A stretch of 64,000 bases of DNA from Terriglobales bacterium (lineage in GTDB: Bacteria > Acidobacteriota > Terriglobia > Terriglobales > Acidobacteriaceae): contig JAICXB010000016.1 of NCBI GenBank assembly GCA_025980765.1, positions 1 to 64,000 of the forward strand. The letters are read 5' to 3'. Below are positions 1-7,595 of the stretch, in pieces. The position numbers were made by a program, and so were the translations under genes. The stretch's first letter is position 1; each line of letters starts with the position of its first letter. The notes under the pieces are model-generated. The model made no database searches, was not told where the DNA came from, and worked only from the letters and a program-made list of their open reading frames with translations.

Positions 1-1047
1 CGCTTCGATCAAGACGCGTATTGGGGGCTCGGCATCGGAGCATCGATCATGGGCAGAGTGCCGTTGATCGGCGCTCCCCTGGTCCAATTTCTGCTGGGCG
101 GACCGATCATCGGCGGAACTACGCTCACGCGCTTTTTCGCGTTACACGTCTTTGTGATCCCCGGCATACTTTTGGGTTTGGCATTGCTGCACGTATGGAT
201 GGTGCTGAAGCTCGGCATCAACGAATGGCCGATGCCAGGACGCCTCGTCCGCCGTGCGACCTATGTTCAGGAATACAACGATATCGCGCATAAACACGGT
301 ATTCCCTTCGTGCCCGGCGCCGTGTGGAAAGATCTGGTTTTTTCCGCGGCGATTTTATTGGCGGTAGCCGCATGCGCGGCCATTCTCGGGCCGTTCGGAC
401 CCGGCGGCCCGCCCGATCCAACTATCATTCAGACTGCGCCGAAACCCGATTACTTCTTCCTGTGGATCTACTCAAGTCTGGCGATGTTGCCGCCGGATAT
501 GGAGACGCCTTTCATCCTCGGAGCGCCGCTGGTCGGAATCGTCATACTCATCGCGCTGCCTTTCTATGCGGGAGAAGGAGAGAAGAGCTGGCGCCGGCGT
601 CCAGTCGCCGTGCTCGTTCTGACGTTCATTGCGGTGTCGCTGGCGGTACTCACTCACCTCGGCGGATACGTTCCCTGGAGTCCCAAAATGGACGCCTGGA
701 GCGGCGCTGCCGTGCCGCCGAAATATATTCGCTCCGCTACCCCGTTGGAACGACAGGGCGCCGTTGTGCTGCAGGAGAAACAGTGCCGAAATTGCCACTC
801 CTTGGGCGGCGATGGTGGTCAGCGCGGTCCGGCGCTCGACGATGTCGCCACTCGACTCACCTATGACCAACTCGTTCGCCAGGTGATTCAGGGCGGAGGC
901 AATATGCCGGCGTACGGGAAAAATCTTTCGCCAGCAGAAGTTACGGCATTGGTCGGATTTTTGGAGACGCTGCATCCTCCCTCGCAACGGCCCGCAGCCA
1001 ACGCTGCACTGGAACCGACGAAGTCCGGAGCTGCCTCGGTGCATTGA
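1..1047 (+). CDS. Cytochrome b C-terminal half fused to a monohaem cytochrome c (5' partial)
   Basis: The frame is open from base 1, so the gene starts before the window. The first ~260 visible residues are the later part of a bc1/b6f-type cytochrome b. They carry a haem-binding helix with two His 14 residues apart (ALHVFVIPG ... ALLHVWM), the Qo-site loop as PDYF in place of the usual PEWY, and further hydrophobic helices. The C-terminal ~90 residues are a class I cytochrome c domain with CRNCH and a downstream NMPAYG that can supply the axial Met. The protein would pass electrons from menaquinol/quinol to a fused periplasmic haem c instead of a separate cytochrome c1. The Rieske and N-terminal parts should lie upstream. 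The cytochrome oxidase assembly gene that follows fits a respiratory operon. Confidence 0.9.
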   Translation, partial: RFDQDAYWGLGIGASIMGRVPLIGAPLVQFLLGGPIIGGTTLTRFFALHVFVIPGILLGLALLHVWMVLKLGINEWPMPGRLVRRATYVQEYNDIAHKHGIPFVPGAVWKDLVFSAAILLAVAACAAILGPFGPGGPPDPTIIQTAPKPDYFFLWIYSSLAMLPPDMETPFILGAPLVGIVILIALPFYAGEGEKSWRRRPVAVLVLTFIAVSLAVLTHLGGYVPWSPKMDAWSGAAVPPKYIRSATPLERQGAVVLQEKQCRNCHSLGGDGGQRGPALDDVATRLTYDQLVRQVIQGGGNMPAYGKNLSPAEVTALVGFLETLHPPSQRPAANAALEPTKSGAASVH

Positions 1048-1092
1048 AACCAAGGAGCGCGGCGGACCTGCAGCATTTTTTTTAAGGCATAG

Positions 1093-1155
1093 ATGAAAGA
1101 AAATTCAAAAAGTCAAAGTCTGGCTGAGGGCAGCCGTCCTCCTGGACTTCTCTAA
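1093..1155 (+). CDS. Possible 20-residue leader ORF coupled to ctaG
   Basis: An ATG at 1093, six bases after an AAGG, opens a 20-codon frame. Its TAA overlaps the ctaG start as TAATG, the arrangement used for translational coupling. The peptide is polar, starts MKENSKSQ and has no membrane segment, so it is not a missing oxidase subunit. It may be a leader that sets ctaG translation, or simply chance; the overlap is the only support. Confidence 0.25.
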   Translation: MKENSKSQSLAEGSRPPGLL

Positions 1156-2021
1156 TGCCCGATGTGCTCCAATCCGCCCTGCAATCGTGGTCAATGCCCA
1201 GGTGGTTTTCAATCGCCTGCATTCTGACTGCAATCCTCTACGCTCGCGGTTGGCAGAAAATTCGGCAATCTCGGCCTGAGCTCTTTCCCGTGTGGCGCCT
1301 ATGGTGTTTCTTATCGGGCTTGCTCGCTCTATGGTTTGCCGTCGCCTCGCCTTTGGCGGAGTTGGACGATTTCCTGCTTTTGGCTCATATGACGCAGCAC
1401 CTGGTGCTGATGTCGCTCGCGCCGCCGTTGGTGTTGTTGGGTACGCCCGTGGTGCCGCTGCTGCGAGGTATTCCGCAGCCCGTGATGCGAAGAGGAGTTG
1501 CGCCACTGTTTTCCTCCGGGTTCCTGCCATGGCTGGCCCGTGCGTTGACCAATCCGATTTTTGCCTGGCTGGCAATGAACATTGCATATGTGTGTTGGCA
1601 TGTTCCTGCGGCCTTTGAGTTGGCGTTGCGCTCGCCGGCCTGGCATGAGGTAGAGCATGGTTGTTTTTTCTTTACCTCGCTGCTGTTCTGGTTCGCGGTG
1701 ATTCAGCCTTGGCCGAGCCAAGCTCGCTGGTCGCGTTGGGCCATGCTGCCATTTCTGCTCTCTGCTGACATCGTCAACACGGGCGTGGCAGCTTTTCTCA
1801 CCTTCTGCGGTCGCGTGCTGTATCCCAGCTACGCTCTGGCTCCGCGCATTTCTTCTTTAACACCGCTGAACGATCAAGTCGCAGCCGGCGCTCTGATGTG
1901 GGTCTTGGGATCGTTCGCATTCCTGATACCTACAGCAATGATCACCATGCGGCTTCTCTCACCTGAACTGAAGCAATCCTCGGCGGCTGCTTCAAAGATT
2001 CCTTCATTTGCATCTCAGTGA
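1155..2021 (+). CDS. ctaG: caa3-type cytochrome c oxidase assembly protein CtaG
   Basis: A 288-residue polytopic membrane protein of the caa3_CtaG family, which is needed for assembly of caa3-type oxidase. The hallmark segment HMTQHLVLMSLAPPLVLLG lies at about residues 77-95, followed by several further membrane helices and the conserved HVPAAFELAL around 155-165. It follows the cytochrome b/c gene by ~100 bases and overlaps the next gene by four bases, so the three form one transcription unit. The ATG at 1155 is used; no strong ribosome-binding site precedes it. Confidence 0.88.
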   Translation: MPDVLQSALQSWSMPRWFSIACILTAILYARGWQKIRQSRPELFPVWRLWCFLSGLLALWFAVASPLAELDDFLLLAHMTQHLVLMSLAPPLVLLGTPVVPLLRGIPQPVMRRGVAPLFSSGFLPWLARALTNPIFAWLAMNIAYVCWHVPAAFELALRSPAWHEVEHGCFFFTSLLFWFAVIQPWPSQARWSRWAMLPFLLSADIVNTGVAAFLTFCGRVLYPSYALAPRISSLTPLNDQVAAGALMWVLGSFAFLIPTAMITMRLLSPELKQSSAAASKIPSFASQ

Positions 2022-2596
2022 AGAAATCCTTCAAAGTCCCAACGAGAATGTCGAACATTTTTGTCAAAGATAGAGACTGCCCGCCCCAGGACGAGCGCTG
2101 CAGGCACTTAGCAGGATTGCGTGCAGTAGCTTCTCTGGAAATGTTGAAGGGGCTGGCCGTGCTGGCAGCCGGTTTCGGGTTGTTCGCGCTTAGACATAAG
2201 GACATTGGTGACATAGCCGAGCGCCTGGTCGAGCACTTGCATTTGAACCCGGCGCATCATTTCGAACAGATTTTTATCCAAGCCGCCGACCGGGTCAGCG
2301 ATCGAAAAGTTCTTGCGATTGCGATTGGCGCTTTTGTGTACACGGTGGTGCGCTTTGTAGAAGCCTACGGGCTCTGGAATGCGAAGGTCTGGGCAGAATG
2401 GTTCGCCATCATCTCCGGTTCGCTATATCTGCCTCTGGAGATCCTCGGAATTGCCAGACACGACGATCGCCTGCGCTGGGCGGTGTTGCTCATCAATATT
2501 GTCGTCGTACTGTACATGGTGTACGTGCGTTGGGACACCCTGAGACAAAAGCACCGGGAAGCATGGACGCGGCAGCCCAGGGAAGCCCGGCTTTAG
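2018..2596 (+). CDS. DUF2127 family membrane protein
   Basis: The protein has the DUF2127 pattern: a short cytoplasmic start, then LRAVASLEMLKGLAVLAAG leading into the first helix, and later helices around IGAFVYTVVRFVEAYGLW and LLINIVVVLYMVYVRW. Four membrane segments are expected. The function of the family is unknown. A GTG at 2018 overlaps the ctaG stop (GTGA), giving 192 residues. An in-frame ATG at 2048 would give 182 residues and is also possible. Confidence 0.8.
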   Translation: MKKSFKVPTRMSNIFVKDRDCPPQDERCRHLAGLRAVASLEMLKGLAVLAAGFGLFALRHKDIGDIAERLVEHLHLNPAHHFEQIFIQAADRVSDRKVLAIAIGAFVYTVVRFVEAYGLWNAKVWAEWFAIISGSLYLPLEILGIARHDDRLRWAVLLINIVVVLYMVYVRWDTLRQKHREAWTRQPREARL

Positions 2597-2945
2597 TCGT
2601 GCTTGGTTAATGATTTGGAGGTCGCTAATTCCCTGTTCCGCGAAAAAACAGGGAATTCTACAGGGAATTTTGCCGGCCAACTCCAAAGTTAGCGAATTCC
2701 GCCCAAAACTAGCAGATTTGCTTTTCGAGCAGGGAATTAGCATGGAATTTTCAGGTTTCTCTCTAAGTTTAATGCCAGCTACGACTTAGGAGCAAAAGCT
2801 GGCGGCCGGTGCAAAGAACAGGGAATTTAGCAGGGAATTTCTCAAAACTTGGAGCGGGGACCCCCAAAGTCGAGACAGAACCGGCCCCCCTTTGCCCTAT
2901 GCCGCAATCAGCACATAGGGGCAAGACTGAGTTCCGCGTGTATAG
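2597..2945. repeat. Gene-free stretch with acagggaatt-type short repeats
   Basis: No gene is seen in these ~350 bases. At least six copies of cagggaatt or a one-base variant occur between about 2630 and 2840, on both strands, in AT-rich spacers. A segment near 2700 (ccgcccaaaactagcagatttgc) resembles part of the 129-bp repeats at 27303-27431 and 62421-62549, so this is probably a more diverged copy of the same dispersed element. Confidence 0.55.
2892..2924 (-). terminator. Hairpin after the HD-GYP gene
   Basis: TTGCCCTATG and CATAGGGGCAA form a stem of about ten pairs with one bulge just beyond the minus-strand stop at 2946. There is no clear T-run, so intrinsic termination is only possible. 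Confidence 0.3.
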
Positions 2946-4082
2946 CTAGGCCGGGGCTTCGGCGAATTTTGCCGGATAGGCGTAGCGCCGAGCGTGCGAG
3001 TTGATCTCCCGGCGCAGGTCCTCCCAGATGCTATCGGGCATGGAAAGAAAGATTTCAACTACCTTGGGATCAAACTGGGTGCCGGAGAAGCGCATGATCT
3101 CGTCACGGGCTGCGGCGACGGTTTGTGCGGCGCGATACGGTCGGTCGGAGGTGATGGCGTCCAGAGTATCGGCGACCGCGAACAGCCGCGCACCGATGGG
3201 GATTTCGTCGCCTACCAGCCCTCGGGGATAGCCGGTTCCATCATATTTCTCCTGGTGCGCGTACACGATTTCGGAAGCTTCAGCGAGGAAGGGTATTTTT
3301 TTCAGCATGTGATAACCACGCGCACAGTGCTCGCGCATAATCATGACTTCTTCCTCGACCAGAGCTCCAGGTTTCCGCAGAATGGCGTCAGGAATGGCCA
3401 TTTTGCCGATATCATGCAAAAACGCTCCGCGCGCGATGATGCGGATCTTGTCCCCGGACATGCCCATGGCCCTGGCCATGGCGATGGTGAATGCGGTCAC
3501 CCGCTTGGAGTGGCCCTCGGTTTCTGCGTCTTTAAGATCCAGCGCATCGCCCAGAGCCTCCAGCGTGATGTCATACGAGCGCTCCAGGTCAGCCATGGTC
3601 TGCCGCAGTTGCTCGGTGCGGGCAGCAACCAGCGATTCAAGGTTGGATTGATAGGCGCGGTTCTCAAGCCGCAGTTTGCGATGCTCCAGCGCGCGCTTCA
3701 CCATGGCCAGCAGATGCTCGCGTTCAAACGGCTTCAGCAAGTAATCGTAGGCACCATTACGAATTGCGGCCAATGCCACGGAGATGTCATGCACCGCCGT
3801 GACCATGATGGCGGGCATGTCGGGATAGCAGTCCTGGACTTGGTCGAGCAGGGCAATGCCGTCCATTTCGGCCATCATGAGATCAGACAACATCAGCTGA
3901 AATTCTTCGCCGGAGCCGAGGATCTCCAACGCATGCTTCCCGGAGGCCGCCTGCATGGTCGAATAGCCTGCATTTTGCAGCATGGACGACACGATTTCGC
4001 GTATCGCTTCTTCGTCGTCAACGACCAGAATTCGTTCGGATGGCATCGAATGGTTATTGAGAGTTGCTGAGGGCGGCATCAT
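2946..4082 (-). CDS. Response regulator with HD-GYP domain (predicted c-di-GMP phosphodiesterase)
   Basis: The N-terminal ~125 residues are a receiver domain (ILVVDDEEAI, phospho-acceptor Asp in LMLSDLMM at about residue 67, and the switch Lys in YDYLLKPFE). A ~45-residue helical linker follows, probably a coiled coil. The C-terminal ~200 residues are an HD-GYP domain with FLHDIGKMAIPD and HQEKYDGTGYPRGL, which carry the metal-binding His/Asp residues and the GYP loop. Proteins of this layout hydrolyse c-di-GMP when phosphorylated. No partner kinase is adjacent. ATGs at 4082, 4079 and 4046 are all possible starts, and a GTG lies at 4091; none has a clear ribosome-binding site. Confidence 0.9.
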   Translation of the reverse strand: MMPPSATLNNHSMPSERILVVDDEEAIREIVSSMLQNAGYSTMQAASGKHALEILGSGEEFQLMLSDLMMAEMDGIALLDQVQDCYPDMPAIMVTAVHDISVALAAIRNGAYDYLLKPFEREHLLAMVKRALEHRKLRLENRAYQSNLESLVAARTEQLRQTMADLERSYDITLEALGDALDLKDAETEGHSKRVTAFTIAMARAMGMSGDKIRIIARGAFLHDIGKMAIPDAILRKPGALVEEEVMIMREHCARGYHMLKKIPFLAEASEIVYAHQEKYDGTGYPRGLVGDEIPIGARLFAVADTLDAITSDRPYRAAQTVAAARDEIMRFSGTQFDPKVVEIFLSMPDSIWEDLRREINSHARRYAYPAKFAEAPA

Positions 4083-4649
4083 TCTAAACACATTTTCGTA
4101 AACGTCGTCTCAAGCTTTTCACTGAGTGTTCAACCTGAAGTAACACATACCAGGGTACCCAACCAAGGCATAAGCCCTTCTCCCCGACGAGATCAAACTT
4201 CCCGTGGGTTCCCCAACGGAACTGTCTGATCCGCATGACTTTAGCCGCAACCATTGAGTTTGAACAGAAAAAAGTTACGCTCAAACCAACCCTTGGCGGA
4301 CCAGAGAATTAGGCTCGCTACCGTATGTAACAACTACATCCGGAATAGAAGGCTGAAGACCATTTATTGGTATCCAAATACCACTTTTCGGAATTAGACG
4401 TCCTGTGGAAATCTCCTGGGATGAATTGTTCGGAAAGCAATCCACTGGTTGGGGCGAAGAACCCGAGGAATACAAAGTAGTGCAACGAACGAGGGTTATC
4501 CCCCAATTTAAGGGCTTATTGAGAAAAACAAGGCGCAATTTGGCGTGTGTGGCCGGAGAGAGCAGGCGAGCAACTTTCGATTGGCCGCAGAACTGCTATG
4601 TGTACAAGTGCACGTCACGGTACGAACAGGTCAGGGAAAAAGGAACCGA
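4083..4649. other. Intergenic region, no convincing gene
   Basis: About 560 bases separate the divergent HD-GYP and sigma-like genes. Short open frames exist on both strands, but none shows a recognisable domain or a good ribosome-binding site. It should hold the promoters of both genes; no clear -35/-10 pair was recognised. Confidence 0.5.
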
Positions 4650-5168
4650 ATGTCGAGCCTCGTTGACGGAATCCAGCTTGCCGCAATGCTGCCCATAGTA
4701 CAGCGGGCACAACAAACCTCAATCGATCAATACCGCGATGTCTTTGAAGGTAATCGCCATCGCGTCTATTCTCTGTCCTACTACATGACAAACAATGAGC
4801 TCACGGCGGAAGAAGTAATGAGCAACACGTTCTGCCGCGCTTTTGCCGTTTCTCACAAACCTGATGCCGAAACCATCGATCGCGCTCTGGTGAAAGAGCT
4901 GCGCGAACTTGGCCCACTTGGCAATCTTACGGTGGAGTGCAAACCAGCGGTTCAAGTGAGCCAGGTACGGCGGAATACCCGGCGCGCCGATCTGGAAGCA
5001 GCGGTGGTGCAGCTGGCTGCCACCGAGCGGCTTATCTTTCTTATGCATGACGTCGAGAACTACGACCATTCCCGCATCGCCCGAACGATTGGGATCACAG
5101 AAGCGGAATCGCGGGCGGGCCTATTCCAGGCACGATTGAGGGTGAGGGAACTGCTCGCCAAACAGTAA
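4650..5168 (+). CDS. ECF-type RNA polymerase sigma factor-like protein
   Basis: A 172-residue protein with a weak sigma-70 region 2 (about residues 35-75, NRHRVYSLSYYMTNNELTAE then NTFCRAF). A divergent middle follows, then a region 4 helix-turn-helix at about 120-165 (LAATERLIFLMHDVENYDHS ... ARTIGITEAESRAGLFQARL). It matches short extracytoplasmic-function sigma factors. The ATG at 4650 is preferred because AGGAA precedes it by a few bases; the frame is open 35 codons further upstream without supporting features. There is no anti-sigma gene next to it. Confidence 0.7.
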   Translation: MSSLVDGIQLAAMLPIVQRAQQTSIDQYRDVFEGNRHRVYSLSYYMTNNELTAEEVMSNTFCRAFAVSHKPDAETIDRALVKELRELGPLGNLTVECKPAVQVSQVRRNTRRADLEAAVVQLAATERLIFLMHDVENYDHSRIARTIGITEAESRAGLFQARLRVRELLAKQ

Positions 5169-5195
5169 GTCACGACCTTTTAATAAAAACTTTGC

Positions 5196-5248
5196 GATTT
5201 CGTGATTTTGTGATTTGAAAATCACGAAAATCACCCGATCACGAAATC
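5196..5248. repeat. Word-built inverted repeat downstream of glmU
   Basis: Tandem forms of gatttcgtgat in the left arm pair with atcacgaaa/atcacccgatcacgaaatc in the right arm. A sister element sits at the other end of glmU (6676-6725). It may act as a terminator between the convergent sigma-like gene and glmU. Confidence 0.6.
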
Positions 5249-6641
5249 ATCGTTTCTTTTTCTCCTCCCGCTTCTTTCTCGCCCATCCCTCCTTCACGAC
5301 CTGTACGGCGCGGCCAAGGGCCAGCGAATCTGACGGGACATCCGTCGTGACGCAGGATGCTGCCCCTACATAGGCTCCGCGCCCGATCTTCACCGGAGCA
5401 ACCAGCGTCGAATCGCTGCCGACAAAGACGCCATCCTCAATGATCGTCTTGTGTTTATTCACGCCGTCATAGTTACAAGTGATGGTACCGGCGCCGATGT
5501 TGACTTGCTCGCCGACCTCCGCATCTCCGAGATAGGTGAGATGGTTTGCCTTGGATCCTTTGCCCAGGCGCACCTTTTTGGTTTCGACGAAGTTGCCGAC
5601 ATGAGCGCCTTCACCGATTTCACTTCCCGGGCGGAGATGCGAATAAGGGCCGAGCAGTGCGCCATTCGCAACCGCCGAACCGTCGAGAATGCATCCGTGA
5701 CGCACCGTCACATGATTCCCAATTACGGAATTGCTGATGACGGAATAAGACCGAACGCGGCAGTCCTCGCCGATGGTGGTCTTGCCCAGAAGTTGAACGA
5801 AGGGTTCGATGATGGTGTCCGGGCCAATCTGCACATCGTCATCGATCACGCAGGTTTCCGGACGGAAGATGGTTACACCCTGGCTCATCAACTCGCGCGC
5901 CTTGCGCATACGCATGTTTGCGTCGAGGCTGACCAATTCTGCGATGGTGTTGCCGCCAAGAACTTCGTCGGCATCGTCGGCGCGAAATGCCATTACTCGT
6001 TCCCCTTGCACGACCAGCATGGCTGCCATATCGGTGAGGTAGTACTCCTTGTGGACATTGTCGGCGCTGAGCCGATTGATATGGGCGAAGAGTGGAGCGG
6101 AGTTGAACGCGTAAAAGCCGGAGTTGATCTCGCCAAGGTTCGCATGCTCCGGCCGCAATGATCTTTGTTCGACGATTGCCGCCACGCGATCGGTGGCGCC
6201 TTCGCGCAACACACGTCCATAGCCGGTGGGGTCCGCTGGCCGGGCGGTGAGAATCGTCATGGCGGCCTTCTGCGATAAATGAAAATCGCGCAGGCGGCGA
6301 ATGGTTTCAGATCGGATCAGCGGCGCATCGCCAGAGAGCACCAGAAAGCTCTGGTGCTTTGCCAACTCGCCGCGCGCAGTCTGGATAGCATGACCGGTGC
6401 CGCGCTGTTCCGCCTGAACGATGAATTTCACTCCGGTGTGCGCAAGCGCCACGCGGACCTTCTCCGCTTCATGACCGATAATCACGTAGATGTTTTCTGC
6501 CGGTACCACTTCTGCCGCGGCTCGAATGACATGCGCCAGCAGCGGCTTGCCCCCTACTTCGTGCAGCACCTTCGGGCGCTTGGATTTGAGTCGGGTGCCT
6601 TTTCCGGCCGCCATGATGGCAATCGCAAATTGTTCGGTCAT
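5247..6641 (-). CDS. glmU: Bifunctional UDP-GlcNAc pyrophosphorylase / GlcN-1-P acetyltransferase
   Basis: GlmU makes UDP-GlcNAc for peptidoglycan by acetylating GlcN-1-P and then uridylylating it. The N-terminal half is a nucleotidyltransferase (AIMAAGKGTRLKSKRPKVLH, then LSGDAPLIR). The C-terminal half is a left-handed beta-helix of hexapeptide repeats with GPYSHLRPGSEIGEGAHVGN, FVETKK and GAGTITCNYDGVNKH. The 464-residue length is close to the 456 of E. coli GlmU. The ATG at 6641 (MTEQFAIAIMAAG) is chosen over a TTG seven codons upstream. The C-terminus ends in a lysine/arginine-rich tail. Confidence 0.97.
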   Translation of the reverse strand: MTEQFAIAIMAAGKGTRLKSKRPKVLHEVGGKPLLAHVIRAAAEVVPAENIYVIIGHEAEKVRVALAHTGVKFIVQAEQRGTGHAIQTARGELAKHQSFLVLSGDAPLIRSETIRRLRDFHLSQKAAMTILTARPADPTGYGRVLREGATDRVAAIVEQRSLRPEHANLGEINSGFYAFNSAPLFAHINRLSADNVHKEYYLTDMAAMLVVQGERVMAFRADDADEVLGGNTIAELVSLDANMRMRKARELMSQGVTIFRPETCVIDDDVQIGPDTIIEPFVQLLGKTTIGEDCRVRSYSVISNSVIGNHVTVRHGCILDGSAVANGALLGPYSHLRPGSEIGEGAHVGNFVETKKVRLGKGSKANHLTYLGDAEVGEQVNIGAGTITCNYDGVNKHKTIIEDGVFVGSDSTLVAPVKIGRGAYVGAASCVTTDVPSDSLALGRAVQVVKEGWARKKREEKKKR

Positions 6642-6675
6642 GACAACGATTCTAAGCTGCAATTGGAAATCGGGT

Positions 6676-6725
6676 GATTTCGTGATCGGGTGATCGGGTG
6701 ATTTGAAATCACAAAATCACGAAAT
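6676..6725. repeat. Word-built inverted repeat upstream of glmU
   Basis: gatttcgtgatcgggtgatc and its complement-like arm (gatttgaaatcacaaaatcacgaaat) form a hairpin of the same words as the element at 5196-5248. It lies between divergent glmU and the TauE/SafE gene. Confidence 0.6.
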
Positions 6726-6773
6726 GGTTTCGAGATGGGATGGCGGCGGGTGTCGGTGATAGGCTCTCCCTGA

Positions 6774-7511
6774 ATGGATGCGACCACTGTCGCGGTGCTG
6801 GTGATTGTTTTTCTTGCCACATTGTTTCGCTCGGCCTTCGGGTTTGGCGAAGCGCTGGTCGCGGTGCCGTTGCTCGCACTCTGCATCCCGCTGAGAATCG
6901 CTGCGCCGCTCGCGGTATTGCTTTCCATTACCATCGCCGCTGTCGTGGTGGTGCAGGACTGGCATAAGGTACATGCGCGCAGCGCCGGTTGGCTGGTAGC
7001 ATCGACGCTGTTCGGCATTCCGCTTGGGCTGCTGCTGTTGACCAGCAGTCACCAGCGTGCGGTGAAGGTGGCCCTGGCGCTGATCATCCTTGCCTTTGCT
7101 GCGTACTCTTTGCTCACGCGCAGACCGCCGCATTTGCGCAGCGATAACCGCGTTTGGCTGCTGGGCTGCGGTTTTTGCGCCGGCGTCCTGGGCGGGGCCT
7201 ATGGAATGAACGGGCCGCCACTGGTGATCTATGGAACGATGCGCGGATGGACGGCGCAGCACTTTCGCGCCACCCTGCAAGGCTACTTTCTGCCCGCCAG
7301 CATTGTTGGAATGTTCGGCTACTGGGTGACTGGATTGTGGGTGCCGGCGGTTACGCGCTATTACCTGCTGTCGCTGCCGGTCGCGCTGCCGGCAATCTGG
7401 CTCGGACGAATCGTGAACCATCGCCTGCGCGGCGAAACCTTCGTCAAGTATGTATATCTTGGCTTAGCGGGAATTGGGGTGGTGTTGCTGGCGCAGGCGG
7501 TACGCGTTTGA
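6774..7511 (+). CDS. TauE/SafE (TSUP) family membrane exporter
   Basis: A 245-residue protein with about eight membrane helices. It shows the two-repeat pattern of the TSUP family: FLATLFRSAFGFGEALVAVP at the N-terminal repeat and GFCAGVLGGAYGMNGPPLVI at the second. Members export sulfite, sulfoacetate or other organic anions, or are uncharacterised; the substrate cannot be told here. It is a lone gene between divergent glmU and a convergent decahaem cytochrome gene. Confidence 0.85.
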   Translation: MDATTVAVLVIVFLATLFRSAFGFGEALVAVPLLALCIPLRIAAPLAVLLSITIAAVVVVQDWHKVHARSAGWLVASTLFGIPLGLLLLTSSHQRAVKVALALIILAFAAYSLLTRRPPHLRSDNRVWLLGCGFCAGVLGGAYGMNGPPLVIYGTMRGWTAQHFRATLQGYFLPASIVGMFGYWVTGLWVPAVTRYYLLSLPVALPAIWLGRIVNHRLRGETFVKYVYLGLAGIGVVLLAQAVRV

Positions 7512-7588
7512 TTCCGAGCGGCAGCGAGGAACCCCTATTGGGCCCGCGTGCGTGGGAAAAGGTAGGGATTCCTCGCTGTGCTCGGAAT
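7511..7588. repeat. REP-like hairpin between convergent genes
   Basis: attccgag ... ctcggaat ends and inner arms gaggaacccctatt / tagggattcctc make a long imperfect hairpin that starts at the stop codon of the exporter. It sits between convergent genes, where it may end transcription from both sides. The CGAG...GAGGGATTC core is shared with the elements at 36569-36668 and 52598-52691. Confidence 0.6.
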
Positions 7589-7595
7589 AAAGTCG

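Noticed and set aside
3001-4070. Long plus-strand frame across the HD-GYP gene
   Set aside because: It is the antisense shadow of a clear REC-HD-GYP protein; its composition follows the codon pattern of the other strand.
4405-4698. Plus-strand frame of 97 residues ahead of the sigma-like gene
   Set aside because: Its first part looks protein-like, but there is no ribosome-binding site and no domain. It overlaps the better-supported start at 4650, and its end is in the wrong frame.
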